Shown here: positions 37,806 to 46,654 of the stretch, in pieces
How the letters are laid out: each line of letters begins with the position of its first letter
Position numbering within the stretch: the stretch's first letter is position 1
Assembly (NCBI GenBank): GCA_965219925.1
Contig: OZ244795.1
Location: 3,410,001-3,474,000 of the forward strand
DNA length: 64,000 nt
Reading direction: 5' to 3'
DNA from: Bin87 sp965219925
Lineage (GTDB): Bacteria > Chloroflexota > Dehalococcoidia > Lucifugimonadales > UBA3495
Notes under the pieces: generated by a model
Database searches by the model: none
The model's input: only the letters and a program-made list of their open reading frames with translations
What the model was told of the DNA's origin: nothing
Translations under genes and position numbers: made by a program

Positions 37806-39611
37806 CTACTGTCGCGGCTGGATCCACTCGTAGCCGTTGACGTTGCGAATATCGCCGTAGAACAGGTTTTCGCTCCACGATTTTTCATCTATCCTGGGTC
37901 CCACTGCCCATACCGCATCCCACATATACAGGGAGGCGTAGATGGACTCATCGTGCATGAACATGCCCACCTCGTTCTCCAGCTTGGTGCGCTCGTCCAG
38001 GGTGACGGCGCTCTGGGTCCGGATGGTTATATCATCCAGATAGGGGTGGGTGTGCCTGATGAAACTGCCTCTATCCTGCAGGGCGTTGTACAGCCGGGCC
38101 GGGGTGTTGGAAGGGGAAGTGGCGTGGTTGGTGGCTCCGTTGAAGACCCGCCCAATGACCGTGGGCCGGTAGGTTCCGTAGGGTATGTTCTGCAACTTTA
38201 CGTCCACCCCTATGTCTTCCCACATGACGGCGATGGCCTCGGCCACCTCTACCTCGGCGGGCGCGCCCCGCAGGGCCGGGATCAAGGTGATGCCGAATCC
38301 ACCGTCCGGATAGCCGGCCTCGGCCAGAAGCCTCCTGGCTCCCTCCAGGTCATATTCCAGCATCGGGATGTCCGGGAACCGGTGCGCCGAATAGCTGTAC
38401 CCGCCCACACCCACCGGCGATCGCATCGCATAGCCCTGCAACAGGGTCTCCACAATGGTCTGGACGTCAATGGCCTGTACCATCGCCTGGCGCACTTTCT
38501 TGGCTTGTTCCCACTCCGGTGAACCTATTTCCGTATTGGAAGACACCCAGGGCAGGTCCGGGTCGTAAGCGGCTTCCTGATCGTCGGTGCCTACGTTGAA
38601 GTAGAGCCCACCATGAAAGTGCAGCAGCATTTCCCCGGCGGCCTGGTCAGGCACTTGCATGAGCCTGGCCTCCGGCATGTCTTGTATCAGGGGGATGGAG
38701 TCAAAAGCCATCACGAAGGTATCCAGGTGCCCGGTCTGGAATCCGGCCAACCGCGTGGACTGTTCGGGGATTTCCTGGAATTCCAGTTCGGCGAAGTAGG
38801 GTGTCTTGCGCCAGTGGTTCTCCACCGCTTGCATCCTCCAGAACTGGGCCGGACGATGTTCGACAATCTCCCAGGGGCCGGTGGCGGCGATGTCCTTGTC
38901 CGCCGCTTCCACTCCCAGTTCATCCGACTGCTTTTTGCTGGTGACCCAGGAGGCGATTCCCGAGGGAATCCGGTGAAACTCGGACATGATCACATCAGGC
39001 ATGGCCTCCCCGGTGTTCACTACCAGAGTGTGGCTGTCCACAACCTCCACATTGCCCTCGGGGTGGTCCCAGAACCGCTGGAGGGCGCTGGCCCGGGCAT
39101 GTTTGGTGTTCGTGATCCAATGGGTATAGGACCAGGCCACGTCTTCCGCGGTCATTTCACCGTATCCCTTGTGGAACTGCACTCCTTCGCGGATGTTGAA
39201 GGTCCAGGTCACGAAATCGTCGGAGATGCTCCAGGACTCCGCCAGCAGGGGTACCGCTTCCAAGTCGCTGTTCCAGGCCATCAGTCCCTCCACCACCGGG
39301 GCCGTGGATATCACGAACAGTTGGGGGTTGACCGATAGCGCGGGGTGCCCGCTGAAGATGTTTATCTCCTCCTGGCCCATGGTAAGTTTGCCCGCCGGTT
39401 GGATAGTCATCGTCTGGGATGTGACTTCGGCCCCGGCCGGCATGGCCGTAGGCGCAATCTGAGCCTGTGGGGGCGCTGTGCCGTCGCTGCTGCTTGCGGC
39501 TGGTTCCTCCGGCGCAGGGGCGGAGCTTCCGCAGGCTATTATGACCGCCAGAGCTAATGTTGCCAGCAGCATCGCCCCGCGGTTTCCCTTGAAAGTGTCA
39601 TAGTGAAACAT
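37806..39611 (-). CDS. ABC transporter substrate-binding lipoprotein (SBP_bac_5, oligopeptide type)
   Basis: A 601-residue extracytoplasmic solute-binding protein of the dipeptide/oligopeptide (DppA/OppA) family. The leader LLATLALAVIIAC gives a lipobox with Cys27, so it is tethered to the outer face of the membrane. A Ser/Ala/Pro-rich linker follows. Family landmarks include LAESWSISDDFVTWTFNIRE, GVQFHKGYGEMTAEDVAWSY and ARRLLAEAGYPDGGFGITL. The ATG follows GGGAGGTAAGGGTT. It closely resembles the binding protein at 46655 (both end in DIRN-x-NGYE), so the two are paralogues, separated from the permease operon by ~2.4 kb of IS debris. The bound substrate may be a peptide, opine or other organic compound. 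Confidence 0.9.
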   Translation of the reverse strand: MFHYDTFKGNRGAMLLATLALAVIIACGSSAPAPEEPAASSSDGTAPPQAQIAPTAMPAGAEVTSQTMTIQPAGKLTMGQEEINIFSGHPALSVNPQLFVISTAPVVEGLMAWNSDLEAVPLLAESWSISDDFVTWTFNIREGVQFHKGYGEMTAEDVAWSYTHWITNTKHARASALQRFWDHPEGNVEVVDSHTLVVNTGEAMPDVIMSEFHRIPSGIASWVTSKKQSDELGVEAADKDIAATGPWEIVEHRPAQFWRMQAVENHWRKTPYFAELEFQEIPEQSTRLAGFQTGHLDTFVMAFDSIPLIQDMPEARLMQVPDQAAGEMLLHFHGGLYFNVGTDDQEAAYDPDLPWVSSNTEIGSPEWEQAKKVRQAMVQAIDVQTIVETLLQGYAMRSPVGVGGYSYSAHRFPDIPMLEYDLEGARRLLAEAGYPDGGFGITLIPALRGAPAEVEVAEAIAVMWEDIGVDVKLQNIPYGTYRPTVIGRVFNGATNHATSPSNTPARLYNALQDRGSFIRHTHPYLDDITIRTQSAVTLDERTKLENEVGMFMHDESIYASLYMWDAVWAVGPRIDEKSWSENLFYGDIRNVNGYEWIQPRQ

Positions 39612-39911
39612 AACCCTTACCTCCCGAAACTTTTACAGGACTGGTTATTCCATGCAAAAACCGCGGACAAGGTTTAGGCAAAGGGAACGGGTCCGGGAAA
39701 TGTGATACCTGATAGCTTAGGATGTTCTGAGCGAGGCCCATTTTGGCTTGGAGGGTGTTTGCCGGAGCGGCACGTGGGGCAAAAACCACGGCCCGGGCCT
39801 GTTGCAGCGGGCACTACATCCCCAGTTTCCCCTCGCCGTCAGCAGCTTGCCCAAGCCGAATAACAGCGTCAGCCGATCCGTGTTCTTCGCGGGCTTCCCG
39901 GTAGCGCTCTT
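39612..39911. other. Spacer upstream of the binding-protein gene
   Basis: About 300 bp of 5' region and degraded sequence. Short leftward codons such as LTLLFGLGKLLTARGNWGC appear but match no known family. No strong promoter was identified. Confidence 0.35.
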
Positions 39912-40001
39912 TACCGTATCCGACCGTTCCAGGAACAATTCCCGGCGGGTCTTGCACTTCTGGCCTCGGTATTCCAGATCGGCAAAGGTTGGCTGGTCCA
40001 T
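39912..40001 (-). pseudogene. IS5-family transposase, N-terminal fragment
   Basis: The first ~30 residues, MDQPTFADLEYRGQKCKTRR followed by ELFLERSDTV, are the standard start of IS5-type transposases (QPTFADLEY...KTRRELFLERM). The sequence diverges immediately afterwards, so this is a stub. Confidence 0.75.
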
Positions 40002-40179
40002 TCGATCCTAGTCCTTCCGCGGATTTCGTCTTTATCCACTTACACTATCACGATTCAATGGATATGTATAGAGTATTACTTATAATATTCGCAGTCTATC
40101 ACTATAATATAGACGGATTACGGTATTTCCATTCATCCTCGTGATCTGCGTCCACATTTTTGTACATACCTACTTTCAA

Positions 40180-40386
40180 CGAACGACATCGGCAACAGCG
40201 GCGCCGGCGAGACCCACGTCGCCCTGGGCTTGGGCCTGGCCGCCTGCCAAAAGGGAATGTCGGTGGGTTTCACCACCGCCGCGGCCCTGGTCCGCGAACT
40301 CATGGAGGCCAGGGACGATCGCAGACTGCTCAACCTCCAGCGGCAACTGACCCGGCTCAATCTGCTCATCATCGATGAGTTGGTCC
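40180..40386 (+). pseudogene. IS21-family IstB helper ATPase fragment
   Basis: A ~67-codon frame reads NDIGNSGAGETHVALGLGLA, then QKGMSVGFTTAAALVRELME and RLNLLIIDELV, matching IstB around Walker A and B. The Walker A lysine is replaced by Glu (GAGET instead of GxGKT). Both ends are missing; the right end is cut by IS110 sequence. Confidence 0.85.
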
Positions 40387-41045
40387 GGTGGTCGTAACGA
40401 AGTCTGACTACCACGATGCGATGGAGAGCCGCATTGGCTTGGCGATCACCGCCGCGGTTCAGCCGATGCCGGTTGAGGAAGCAGGTATCGGACTCACCCG
40501 CACAGCGCGGCGAAGGAAGCCTCGGAGCGGAGGCGTTCGGGGTTGCTACCAGCCGTGACCAGGAGGGTAGCTGCCGTGTCGGGTCCTACACCGAAGATGC
40601 TGACCAGCGTTGGCGATGCCGTCCGGGTGAGCCGCGTCGGTTCTGTTTCCAGGTCGTGGATCTCCTCGCTGAGTTGACGGTAGCGGCCGGCCAGCGAGCG
40701 AAGGGCGTATTTGCCGCTGACGTGGGATTGACCAGAGGACCCGGACGGAATCTCTTGCACCGAGCGGCCAGGGCAACAGTCGATAGACCGTCAAGGCTTT
40801 CGCGAAGTTCGGCTGGGGCAGTGACAACAAGAGCCTTCATCTGGTTGATGGCTTGGGTGCGGGCCTTGACGGCCGAGATCTTGGCGGTCTTGAGCATACG
40901 GATCATCTCCACTTCACCCTGGCCCGACTTGGGAGTGGCGTCGGCTACACCCACCAGGACGGAACGAGCTGCCATCTCTGCATCGGTAGGATCGCTCTTC
41001 CCTTTCCGGTCGCGGGTTGACCGATCGGTATTCTCAACACGCGCG
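40387..41045 (-). pseudogene. IS110-family transposase, C-terminal half
   Basis: Leftward frames give ARSVLVGVADATPKSGQGEV, KTAKISAVKARTQAINQMKA and APAELRESLDGLSTVALAAR. After a shift near 40745 come SEEIHDLETEPTRLTRTASP, FGVGPDTAATLLVTAGSNPE and SEASFAALCGVSPIPASST; a last shift gives RHRLNRGGDRQANAALHRIV. These are the Transposase_20 helix-hairpin-helix and C-terminal blocks of IS110. The N-terminal DEDD domain is absent and a leftover stop and two shifts are present. Confidence 0.85.
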
Positions 41046-41088
41046 GGTTATGTAAAATTGGGCATTACACTGATCAGGAGGGAGTGCC

Positions 41089-41830
41089 ATGGCACGGGCT
41101 CGGGTTTACCGGCATGATCTCCGCTGTCCCCACTGCGGCTCCAACTGGACCCTCAAGGACGGACACTCCCGGGGCAAGCAGACCTACCGCCGCCGGGACT
41201 GTCAGCATCGTTTCACGCCGGAAGGCAACGACATTACTTCCCCGAAGCCCTGAAACGGCATGCCTTGGACATGTATACCGAAGGCACGGGCCTGACCCCA
41301 TTGGTCGGGTGTTGGGAGTGCAGACTGCCACCGTCTTTTCCTGGGTCAAAAAAAGCCCGCCAGGCGGAGGAACTTATAGGACGGCTGGTAGCGGAACGGG
41401 CAGCGCGGCGGCATGGAGCGCCCTTGGCGCGGGTGATTTCCTTTGATGAGATGTGGAGCTACGTGGGAGCGCGGCGGCGGGGGAAGCAGCGGGAGGTGTG
41501 GACCTGGACCGCAGTGGTGGCGGAGGCCGACGGCCAGCACTGGGTGGATTTTGGAGTGGGTGATCGCAGTGAAACCATTTTTCTACGGCTGTATGGGCGG
41601 CTGCCAGAGGCGGAGCGTTACCGGAGCGATCATTACCGGGTTTATGAGTGGCTGCCCGCCAACCGGCATCGCATGAGGAAGGGCAGCGAGGTGAATCGGA
41701 ACGAAGGGACGCATTCGCGGTTGCGGGATCGGCTGCGCCGGTTGCAGCGGAAGACGAAAGGGTACAGCAAGAGCGTGGCCATGCGCGGGACTCCATAGCC
41801 TTGGTGTGTCTGAAACTGAACCCCATCTAA
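41089..41830 (+). pseudogene. IS1-family transposase, frameshifted
   Basis: ATG 41089 (AGGAGGGAGTGCC upstream) encodes the zinc-ribbon InsA-like part, LRCPHCGSNWTLKDGHSRGK and RRRDCQHRF. A shift near 41240 enters the InsB-like part: VISFDEMWSYVGARRRGKQR, WTWTAVVAEADGQHWVDFGV, GDRSETIFLRLYGRLPEAER, and NEGTHSRLRDRLRRLQRKTK. Near 41765 the frame shifts again and the last residues read DSIALVCLKLNPI. IS1 elements use a programmed -1 frameshift between two genes, but the second shift here indicates decay. Confidence 0.85.
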
Positions 41831-42076
41831 ATGCCAGCGCGTGTTGAGAACACCGATTTTTTAAGGACTTGCTCCATAATGGATTCTTTCGCCGGGCCAG
41901 GCCGCTCGCTCCATTGCCGGAAGTATCGGAGACAGGTTCTTAGGCGGACATTTTCCCTGAACATCGACAGCCTCAAGCCGACAATGAAGCCGCCCACGTG
42001 GCCCACTTTACTGCTGCCGTTTATATAGCCGCTTCGGGCTACCGGGGCATACCTGTAATCCTGTCCTACACGCCAG

Positions 42077-43081
42077 CTAGTACAGGTGACATGAGACCAC
42101 GTGTCCCTGGAACAGCTCCGTCGCCTCCGGTATGTCGTGGGAACAACGCTCCATGACGAACGGACACCTGGGGTGGAACCGGCACCCTTCGGGAGGATTC
42201 AGAGGGGACGGCACCTCGCCCGTCAGTATCATCTCTTCCTGCTCAATGTCAGGGTGGGATGGAAGCGCAGCGTTCATCAAGGCTTTGGTGTAGGGATGGG
42301 ACGGGTTTTCGAAAAGTTGCCTGGTCGGGCCGAACTCCACGATCTGGCCGAGGTACATGACGGCTACCCAGTCGCACATGTAGCGCACGGTGGCCAAGTG
42401 GTGGGCGATCAGCAGGTAGCTGACGTTGTACTCCTTTTGCAGGTCCCTCAACAAGTTCATAATCTGGGCCCGGATGGAAACGTCCAGCGCCGACACCGGC
42501 TCGTCCAGCACTATAACGCGCGGCTCCACGGATAAGGCGCGGGCAATGGCGAGACGCTGACGTTGCCCGCCACTGAACTCGTGGGGGTACAGGTTGGCGT
42601 GATAACTGCTCAAACCCACGTCATCCAGCAATTTGGCGACGCGGTCCTGCATCTCCCTCCTGCTGAGGTTGAGGTTGATGACCATAGGCTCGGCGATAAG
42701 GTCGCGGACTCGCATTCTGGGGTTCAACGAGCTCCAGGGATCCTGGAAGACGGCTTGGACCGAACTCCGATACGCCCGACGCTCATCGGAGGTGGCGTTC
42801 TGGATATCCTTGCCCTGGTAGCGTATCGTGCCTTCCGTGGGGTCTTCCAGCATGAGGAGCATTTTTGCCGTGGTGCTCTTGCCGCAGCCGGATTCGCCCA
42901 CGATACCGAGGGTCTCTCCAGCCCGGATCTGGAACGAAACACCGTCCACCGCTTTGATCCATCCGGTTATTTTGGAGATCAGCAGACCCTTAGTTACCGG
43001 GAAGTATTTTTTCAAGCCTTCCGCTTCAAGCAGTACCTCCGTTTTGGTGTCTGCCATCGGCCTGGCATCAAAAGTGGTCAT
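42077..43081 (-). CDS. Oligopeptide ABC transporter ATP-binding protein (DppF/OppF type)
   Basis: A 334-residue cytoplasmic ATPase that powers import through the DppBC-like permeases. Walker A GESGCGKST (62-70), signature FSGGQRQRLAIARAL, Walker B VIVLDEPVSALDVS and the H-loop IAHHLA are intact. The C-terminal oligopeptide extension has the Cys motif CRFHPRCPFVMERCS. The ATG at 43081 is chosen because GGAGGTTAGA precedes it and it overlaps the stop of the upstream ATPase by ATGA, a translational-coupling arrangement. It is the last gene of the leftward operon; IS1 debris begins ~250 bp beyond. Confidence 0.95.
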   Translation of the reverse strand: MTTFDARPMADTKTEVLLEAEGLKKYFPVTKGLLISKITGWIKAVDGVSFQIRAGETLGIVGESGCGKSTTAKMLLMLEDPTEGTIRYQGKDIQNATSDERRAYRSSVQAVFQDPWSSLNPRMRVRDLIAEPMVINLNLSRREMQDRVAKLLDDVGLSSYHANLYPHEFSGGQRQRLAIARALSVEPRVIVLDEPVSALDVSIRAQIMNLLRDLQKEYNVSYLLIAHHLATVRYMCDWVAVMYLGQIVEFGPTRQLFENPSHPYTKALMNAALPSHPDIEQEEMILTGEVPSPLNPPEGCRFHPRCPFVMERCSHDIPEATELFQGHVVSCHLY

Positions 43082-44070
43082 TCTAACCTCCAGCAAGCCG
43101 CATAGTGGCCATCTGTGATATTGAACTCAGGCGGATAGGCCTCAGAGCACTTGTCCATCACGTATTGACACCTGGGTGCGAACGGGCAGCCGGGTGGCAG
43201 GTCGTGAAGCATAGGCGGATGGCCTTCGATCGAATACAGCCGGTCCACATCCTCTTCGAGCTTAGGGACTGACAACAACAACGCCTCGGTGTAAGGATGC
43301 GACGGGTTGTTGAATATGTCGCGAACGTCCCCCATCTCGACGATCTTGCCCGCGTACATTACAGCGACGCGGTCACACATCTTGGCGACGATGCCGAAGT
43401 CGTGCGTGATAAATATTAGCGCGATGTCCGAAGCTTCCTGCAGTTCCTTCAGCAATTTAAGGTACTGCGCCTGGATAGTTACGTCCAAGGACGTGGTCGG
43501 TTCGTCGGCGATCAGGACCATGGGCTCGCAGGATATGCCAATGGCCCCCACGACACGCTGCCTCATCCCGCCACTCATCTGATGAGGATAGTCCCTGACC
43601 CGCGTCTCGGCGGCAGGGATATTCACTTTCCTCAACACGTCCAGCACCTGCTGGACTACCGTGCGCTTAGGGATGTCCTGGTGGATTTTGATGGCCTCTC
43701 CCACCTGGTTGCCGATGGAAAAAACGGGGTTTAGCGATGTCATCGGATCCTGGATGATCAACGCAATCTGGCTGCCCCGGATCTCGCTCATGTCCTTGTC
43801 GGACAACGGCACCAAATCCTGGCCTTCCAGCAAGACCCGGCCATCCACGATTTGACCGGGAGGACTTGGGATCAACCGCATTACTGACAACATGGTCACC
43901 GACTTGCCAGATCCTGACTCCCCCACGATCCCCAGGGTCTCACCCTTTTTTACATCGAAGCTGACCCCATCCACTGCCTTGACAGTACCCCAACGGGTTT
44001 CGAAGTAGGTTTTCAACCCTTCGACTTGCAAAACCACCGGGTTATTGTTGACCGTTTTACTTGTACTCAT
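43078..44070 (-). CDS. Oligopeptide ABC transporter ATP-binding protein (DppD/OppD type)
   Basis: A 330-residue ATPase partner of the preceding gene. It has Walker A GESGSGKSV, signature MSGGMRQRVVGAI, Walker B VLIADEPTTSLDVT and H-loop THDFGIVA, plus the Cys-containing C-terminal extension CPFAPRCQYVMDKCSEAYP typical of peptide importers. GGCGGAAAG lies directly before the ATG. It is 59 bp after the permease gene and overlaps the next ATPase gene by four bases. Confidence 0.95.
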   Translation of the reverse strand: MSTSKTVNNNPVVLQVEGLKTYFETRWGTVKAVDGVSFDVKKGETLGIVGESGSGKSVTMLSVMRLIPSPPGQIVDGRVLLEGQDLVPLSDKDMSEIRGSQIALIIQDPMTSLNPVFSIGNQVGEAIKIHQDIPKRTVVQQVLDVLRKVNIPAAETRVRDYPHQMSGGMRQRVVGAIGISCEPMVLIADEPTTSLDVTIQAQYLKLLKELQEASDIALIFITHDFGIVAKMCDRVAVMYAGKIVEMGDVRDIFNNPSHPYTEALLLSVPKLEEDVDRLYSIEGHPPMLHDLPPGCPFAPRCQYVMDKCSEAYPPEFNITDGHYAACWRLE

Positions 44071-44129
44071 CTTTCCGCCTGTTCACACGTGGGACGACGT
44101 CAAACGCTCTGATCCGCGATTATACACGA

Positions 44130-45029
44130 TCATTCCAGCTGTCGTAGCCGGGGATCCAAACGGTCCCGAAGCCAGTCGCCAAACAGGTTCATCGACAACA
44201 CCGTGCACATTATGGCGAGACCGGGCATAGTGGATATCCACCACGCCACTGCCAAGCGGTCGCGGCCGTCGGACACCATCGATCCCCATGCCGGGGTCGG
44301 CGGAGGCACGCCCGCTCCCAGGAAGCTGAGGGTAGACTCCAGAAGGATGACTATGCCGACCTCCAGCGTCGCCAGGACGATCACCGTATTGATCACGCCA
44401 GGGAAAATGTGCATGAACAATATTCGCGGGGTTGACGCCCCCGCCACCTTGGCCAGGGCGACGAAGTCCATTGTTTTCAGTTGCAGAACCTCGCCTCGCA
44501 CGTTGCGAGCAAACCGTGGCCAGACAGCGATAGCCAGGATCACCACGATGATCATGAATGATTGGCCCAGAGCCAACACCAACACCAGAGCCAGCAAAAT
44601 AGTCGGTATGGCCAACTTTATGTCCACCACTCGCATCAGCAGTTCATCCAGCCATCCGCCGTACCACCCCGCGACCAGTCCGCCGGCAACCCCGAGGCCC
44701 ATCCCCACTCCCAAAGTTACCGCAACCACCGCGAGGGAAATGCGGGCGCCGAATACGACCCGGCTCAGCATGTCGCGACCCAGATGATCGGTCCCCAAAA
44801 GGAATTTGGAGCTTCCCCCCTCTTCCCATGCCGGCGGCACGTTGCGTTCCCGAAGGTTGCCGCGTTCGGGGTCGTGTGGGGCGATCAGGGGCGCAAACAA
44901 GCCCGTGAGGATGAAAATAACCAATATAAGCATGGGAATCAGTGGCCACCGCCTCAAACGCCAGGCCCTCCTGGCGATGCGGACCGAGACCGGCGCCGGC
45001 TGGACTACCAGAGTTGCTTCTGCTGCCAC
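44130..45029 (-). CDS. Oligopeptide ABC transporter permease (DppC type)
   Basis: A 299-residue inner-membrane permease. The N-terminal OppC_N helix (RRWPLIPMLILVIFILTGLF) is followed by the binding-protein-dependent transport domain with the EAA loop, ALAKVAGASTPRILFMHIFP. LGTDHLGRDMLSRVVFGARI is the DppC hallmark. The start is a GTG at 45029 behind GGGAGGCGAGTATC. It lies 14 bp after the DppB-type gene, with which it forms the membrane channel. Confidence 0.95.
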   Translation of the reverse strand: MAAEATLVVQPAPVSVRIARRAWRLRRWPLIPMLILVIFILTGLFAPLIAPHDPERGNLRERNVPPAWEEGGSSKFLLGTDHLGRDMLSRVVFGARISLAVVAVTLGVGMGLGVAGGLVAGWYGGWLDELLMRVVDIKLAIPTILLALVLVLALGQSFMIIVVILAIAVWPRFARNVRGEVLQLKTMDFVALAKVAGASTPRILFMHIFPGVINTVIVLATLEVGIVILLESTLSFLGAGVPPPTPAWGSMVSDGRDRLAVAWWISTMPGLAIMCTVLSMNLFGDWLRDRLDPRLRQLE

Positions 45030-45043
45030 GATACTCGCCTCCC

Positions 45044-45961
45044 TTATGCGTACCTGATCCTTGGATCGATGTATGCGTACATAATGTCCACTAACATAGC
45101 CGCGGTGACGTACATCAGCGTGAACACTATCACCACGGCCTGGAGCAGCGGATAGTCGTTACCGGCCAGCGACTGGATCGCCAGTTGGCCCAACCCAGGC
45201 CAGGCGAACACAGTTTCCACGACCACAGAACCGGTTACCAGACTGCCAAGTGTGATCCCGGCGAATGTCAACACCGGGACCAGTGCGTTGCGCAAGGCAT
45301 GTTTCCAGATAACGATATTGTTGGATACGCCTTTGGCCCGCGCCAATTTCACGTATTCGGAGTCCAGCACGTTTAACATGGCGGAACGCAGCAGGCGCAA
45401 GTTGGCCGCCGCGTAAAACCACCCCAGCGCCACTGCCGGCAACACAATGCTGGCAAACTCCTGTCGGCCGTAGGGCGGCAGCCACTGCAGCCGCACCGCA
45501 AAAAGGAACATCAACATCAGCCCCAGCCAGAACACAGGCGCGGACTGCCCTATCAGAGCAACTATCTTCCCGGCCATATCTAGGAAGCTACCTCGCTTCA
45601 CCGCGGAAAGTATCCCAAGGGGCACTCCCACTATCACAGAGAAGGCGAAGGCGGCCAGGCCAAGTTGCAGAGTAGCGGGGACCCGTTCGATTATCACGTC
45701 CATAGAGGGCCGGGCCTCTTTGATGGACTCCCCAAAGTCGCCCTTAAGCGCGCTGCCCAAGAATATCCCGTACTGTTGGTAATACGGCTTGTCCAGCCCC
45801 AGGCTTTCCGTGAGCCGGTCCCAGTCTTCCTGGGTCGAATAGTCGTCCAGATAGATATGCCGAGGATCCCCTGCCGCCCGGCTCATCACGAAGATGATCA
45901 GAGACACGGCCAACAGAGTTATCAGTGCGAGCAGGATGCGCCGCAACAGATACCGTTGCAT
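45044..45961 (-). CDS. Oligopeptide ABC transporter permease (DppB type)
   Basis: A 305-residue six-helix permease. The N-terminus RYLLRRILLALITLLAVSLI and GLDKPYYQQYGIFL are typical of DppB. The EAA loop is VKLARAKGVSNNIVIWKHAL, and ETVFAWPGLGQLAIQSL is the conserved late segment. GAGGGAGTGAATT precedes the ATG. It is paired with the DppC-type permease 14 bp downstream. Confidence 0.95.
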   Translation of the reverse strand: MQRYLLRRILLALITLLAVSLIIFVMSRAAGDPRHIYLDDYSTQEDWDRLTESLGLDKPYYQQYGIFLGSALKGDFGESIKEARPSMDVIIERVPATLQLGLAAFAFSVIVGVPLGILSAVKRGSFLDMAGKIVALIGQSAPVFWLGLMLMFLFAVRLQWLPPYGRQEFASIVLPAVALGWFYAAANLRLLRSAMLNVLDSEYVKLARAKGVSNNIVIWKHALRNALVPVLTFAGITLGSLVTGSVVVETVFAWPGLGQLAIQSLAGNDYPLLQAVVIVFTLMYVTAAMLVDIMYAYIDPRIRYA

Positions 45962-46099
45962 AATTCACTCCCTCACGGACAGGTTCCGTCTACAATTTAC
46001 GGCCACGTGGTTGTTTATGGTGTGGCGCCTGATGCCGTAGTGCCCAGAGGGGCCCCGTTCGGCCCGTGTCGAGCCGAATATCCGAGACCACGGCGGCGG

Positions 46100-46618
46100 T
46101 CAGCGACGCTGGACCTCGCTGGCGCCGCCCGGTGCTCGGGCGACGCGCGGCTTGAACGGGGCCCTGCGTCCGAACCCTCCTTCGTATGCAATGTTGAACA
46201 CCAGCGCGATGCAATTGGGTACGAGCGCAGCGCCTAGGGCGATGTACGTTCGCGGTTTGAACAAATACCCGCACACTCCCACACAGTTGGCGTCCTCGAT
46301 TGCGGAGATCATGTCCCCGATCTGGAAACCCACCCAGCCGCCCACGACGCTCAACGCGACGAGAACCACGCCCGCGGCCAGCAACACCGACCAGGACGGG
46401 ATCGCGTCTACCCTCAGCATCATCACTCCCGCGCCAATCCCGGCGCCTATTCCAGCCCCGATCATCAAGAGCGTGAGCAGGGTGGTAAGGGACGCGACCC
46501 CAAAGAATACCGACATCGCCGATGCTATAACCATCCCGATAACCCCCAGGACTGCCGCCAGCGGCAATCCAAACAAGGTCCGCAACACAACCGAAATTCC
46601 TGCCTTGCGCCACACCAT
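46100..46618 (-). CDS. Small four-helix membrane protein in the transporter operon
   Basis: A 172-residue hydrophobic protein with about four predicted membrane segments (around 10-32, 38-62, 76-98 and 120-145), including glycine-rich LMIGAGIGAGIGAGVMML. I do not recognise a family. It lies 36 bp after the binding-protein gene and 138 bp before the DppB-type permease on the same strand, so it is probably cotranscribed and may be an accessory subunit, but that is inference. AGAGGCGACGTTGAT precedes the ATG. Confidence 0.65.
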   Translation of the reverse strand: MVWRKAGISVVLRTLFGLPLAAVLGVIGMVIASAMSVFFGVASLTTLLTLLMIGAGIGAGIGAGVMMLRVDAIPSWSVLLAAGVVLVALSVVGGWVGFQIGDMISAIEDANCVGVCGYLFKPRTYIALGAALVPNCIALVFNIAYEGGFGRRAPFKPRVARAPGGASEVQRR

Positions 46619-46654
46619 ATCAACGTCGCCTCTAACCTGCTCTCGCCGAAACTA

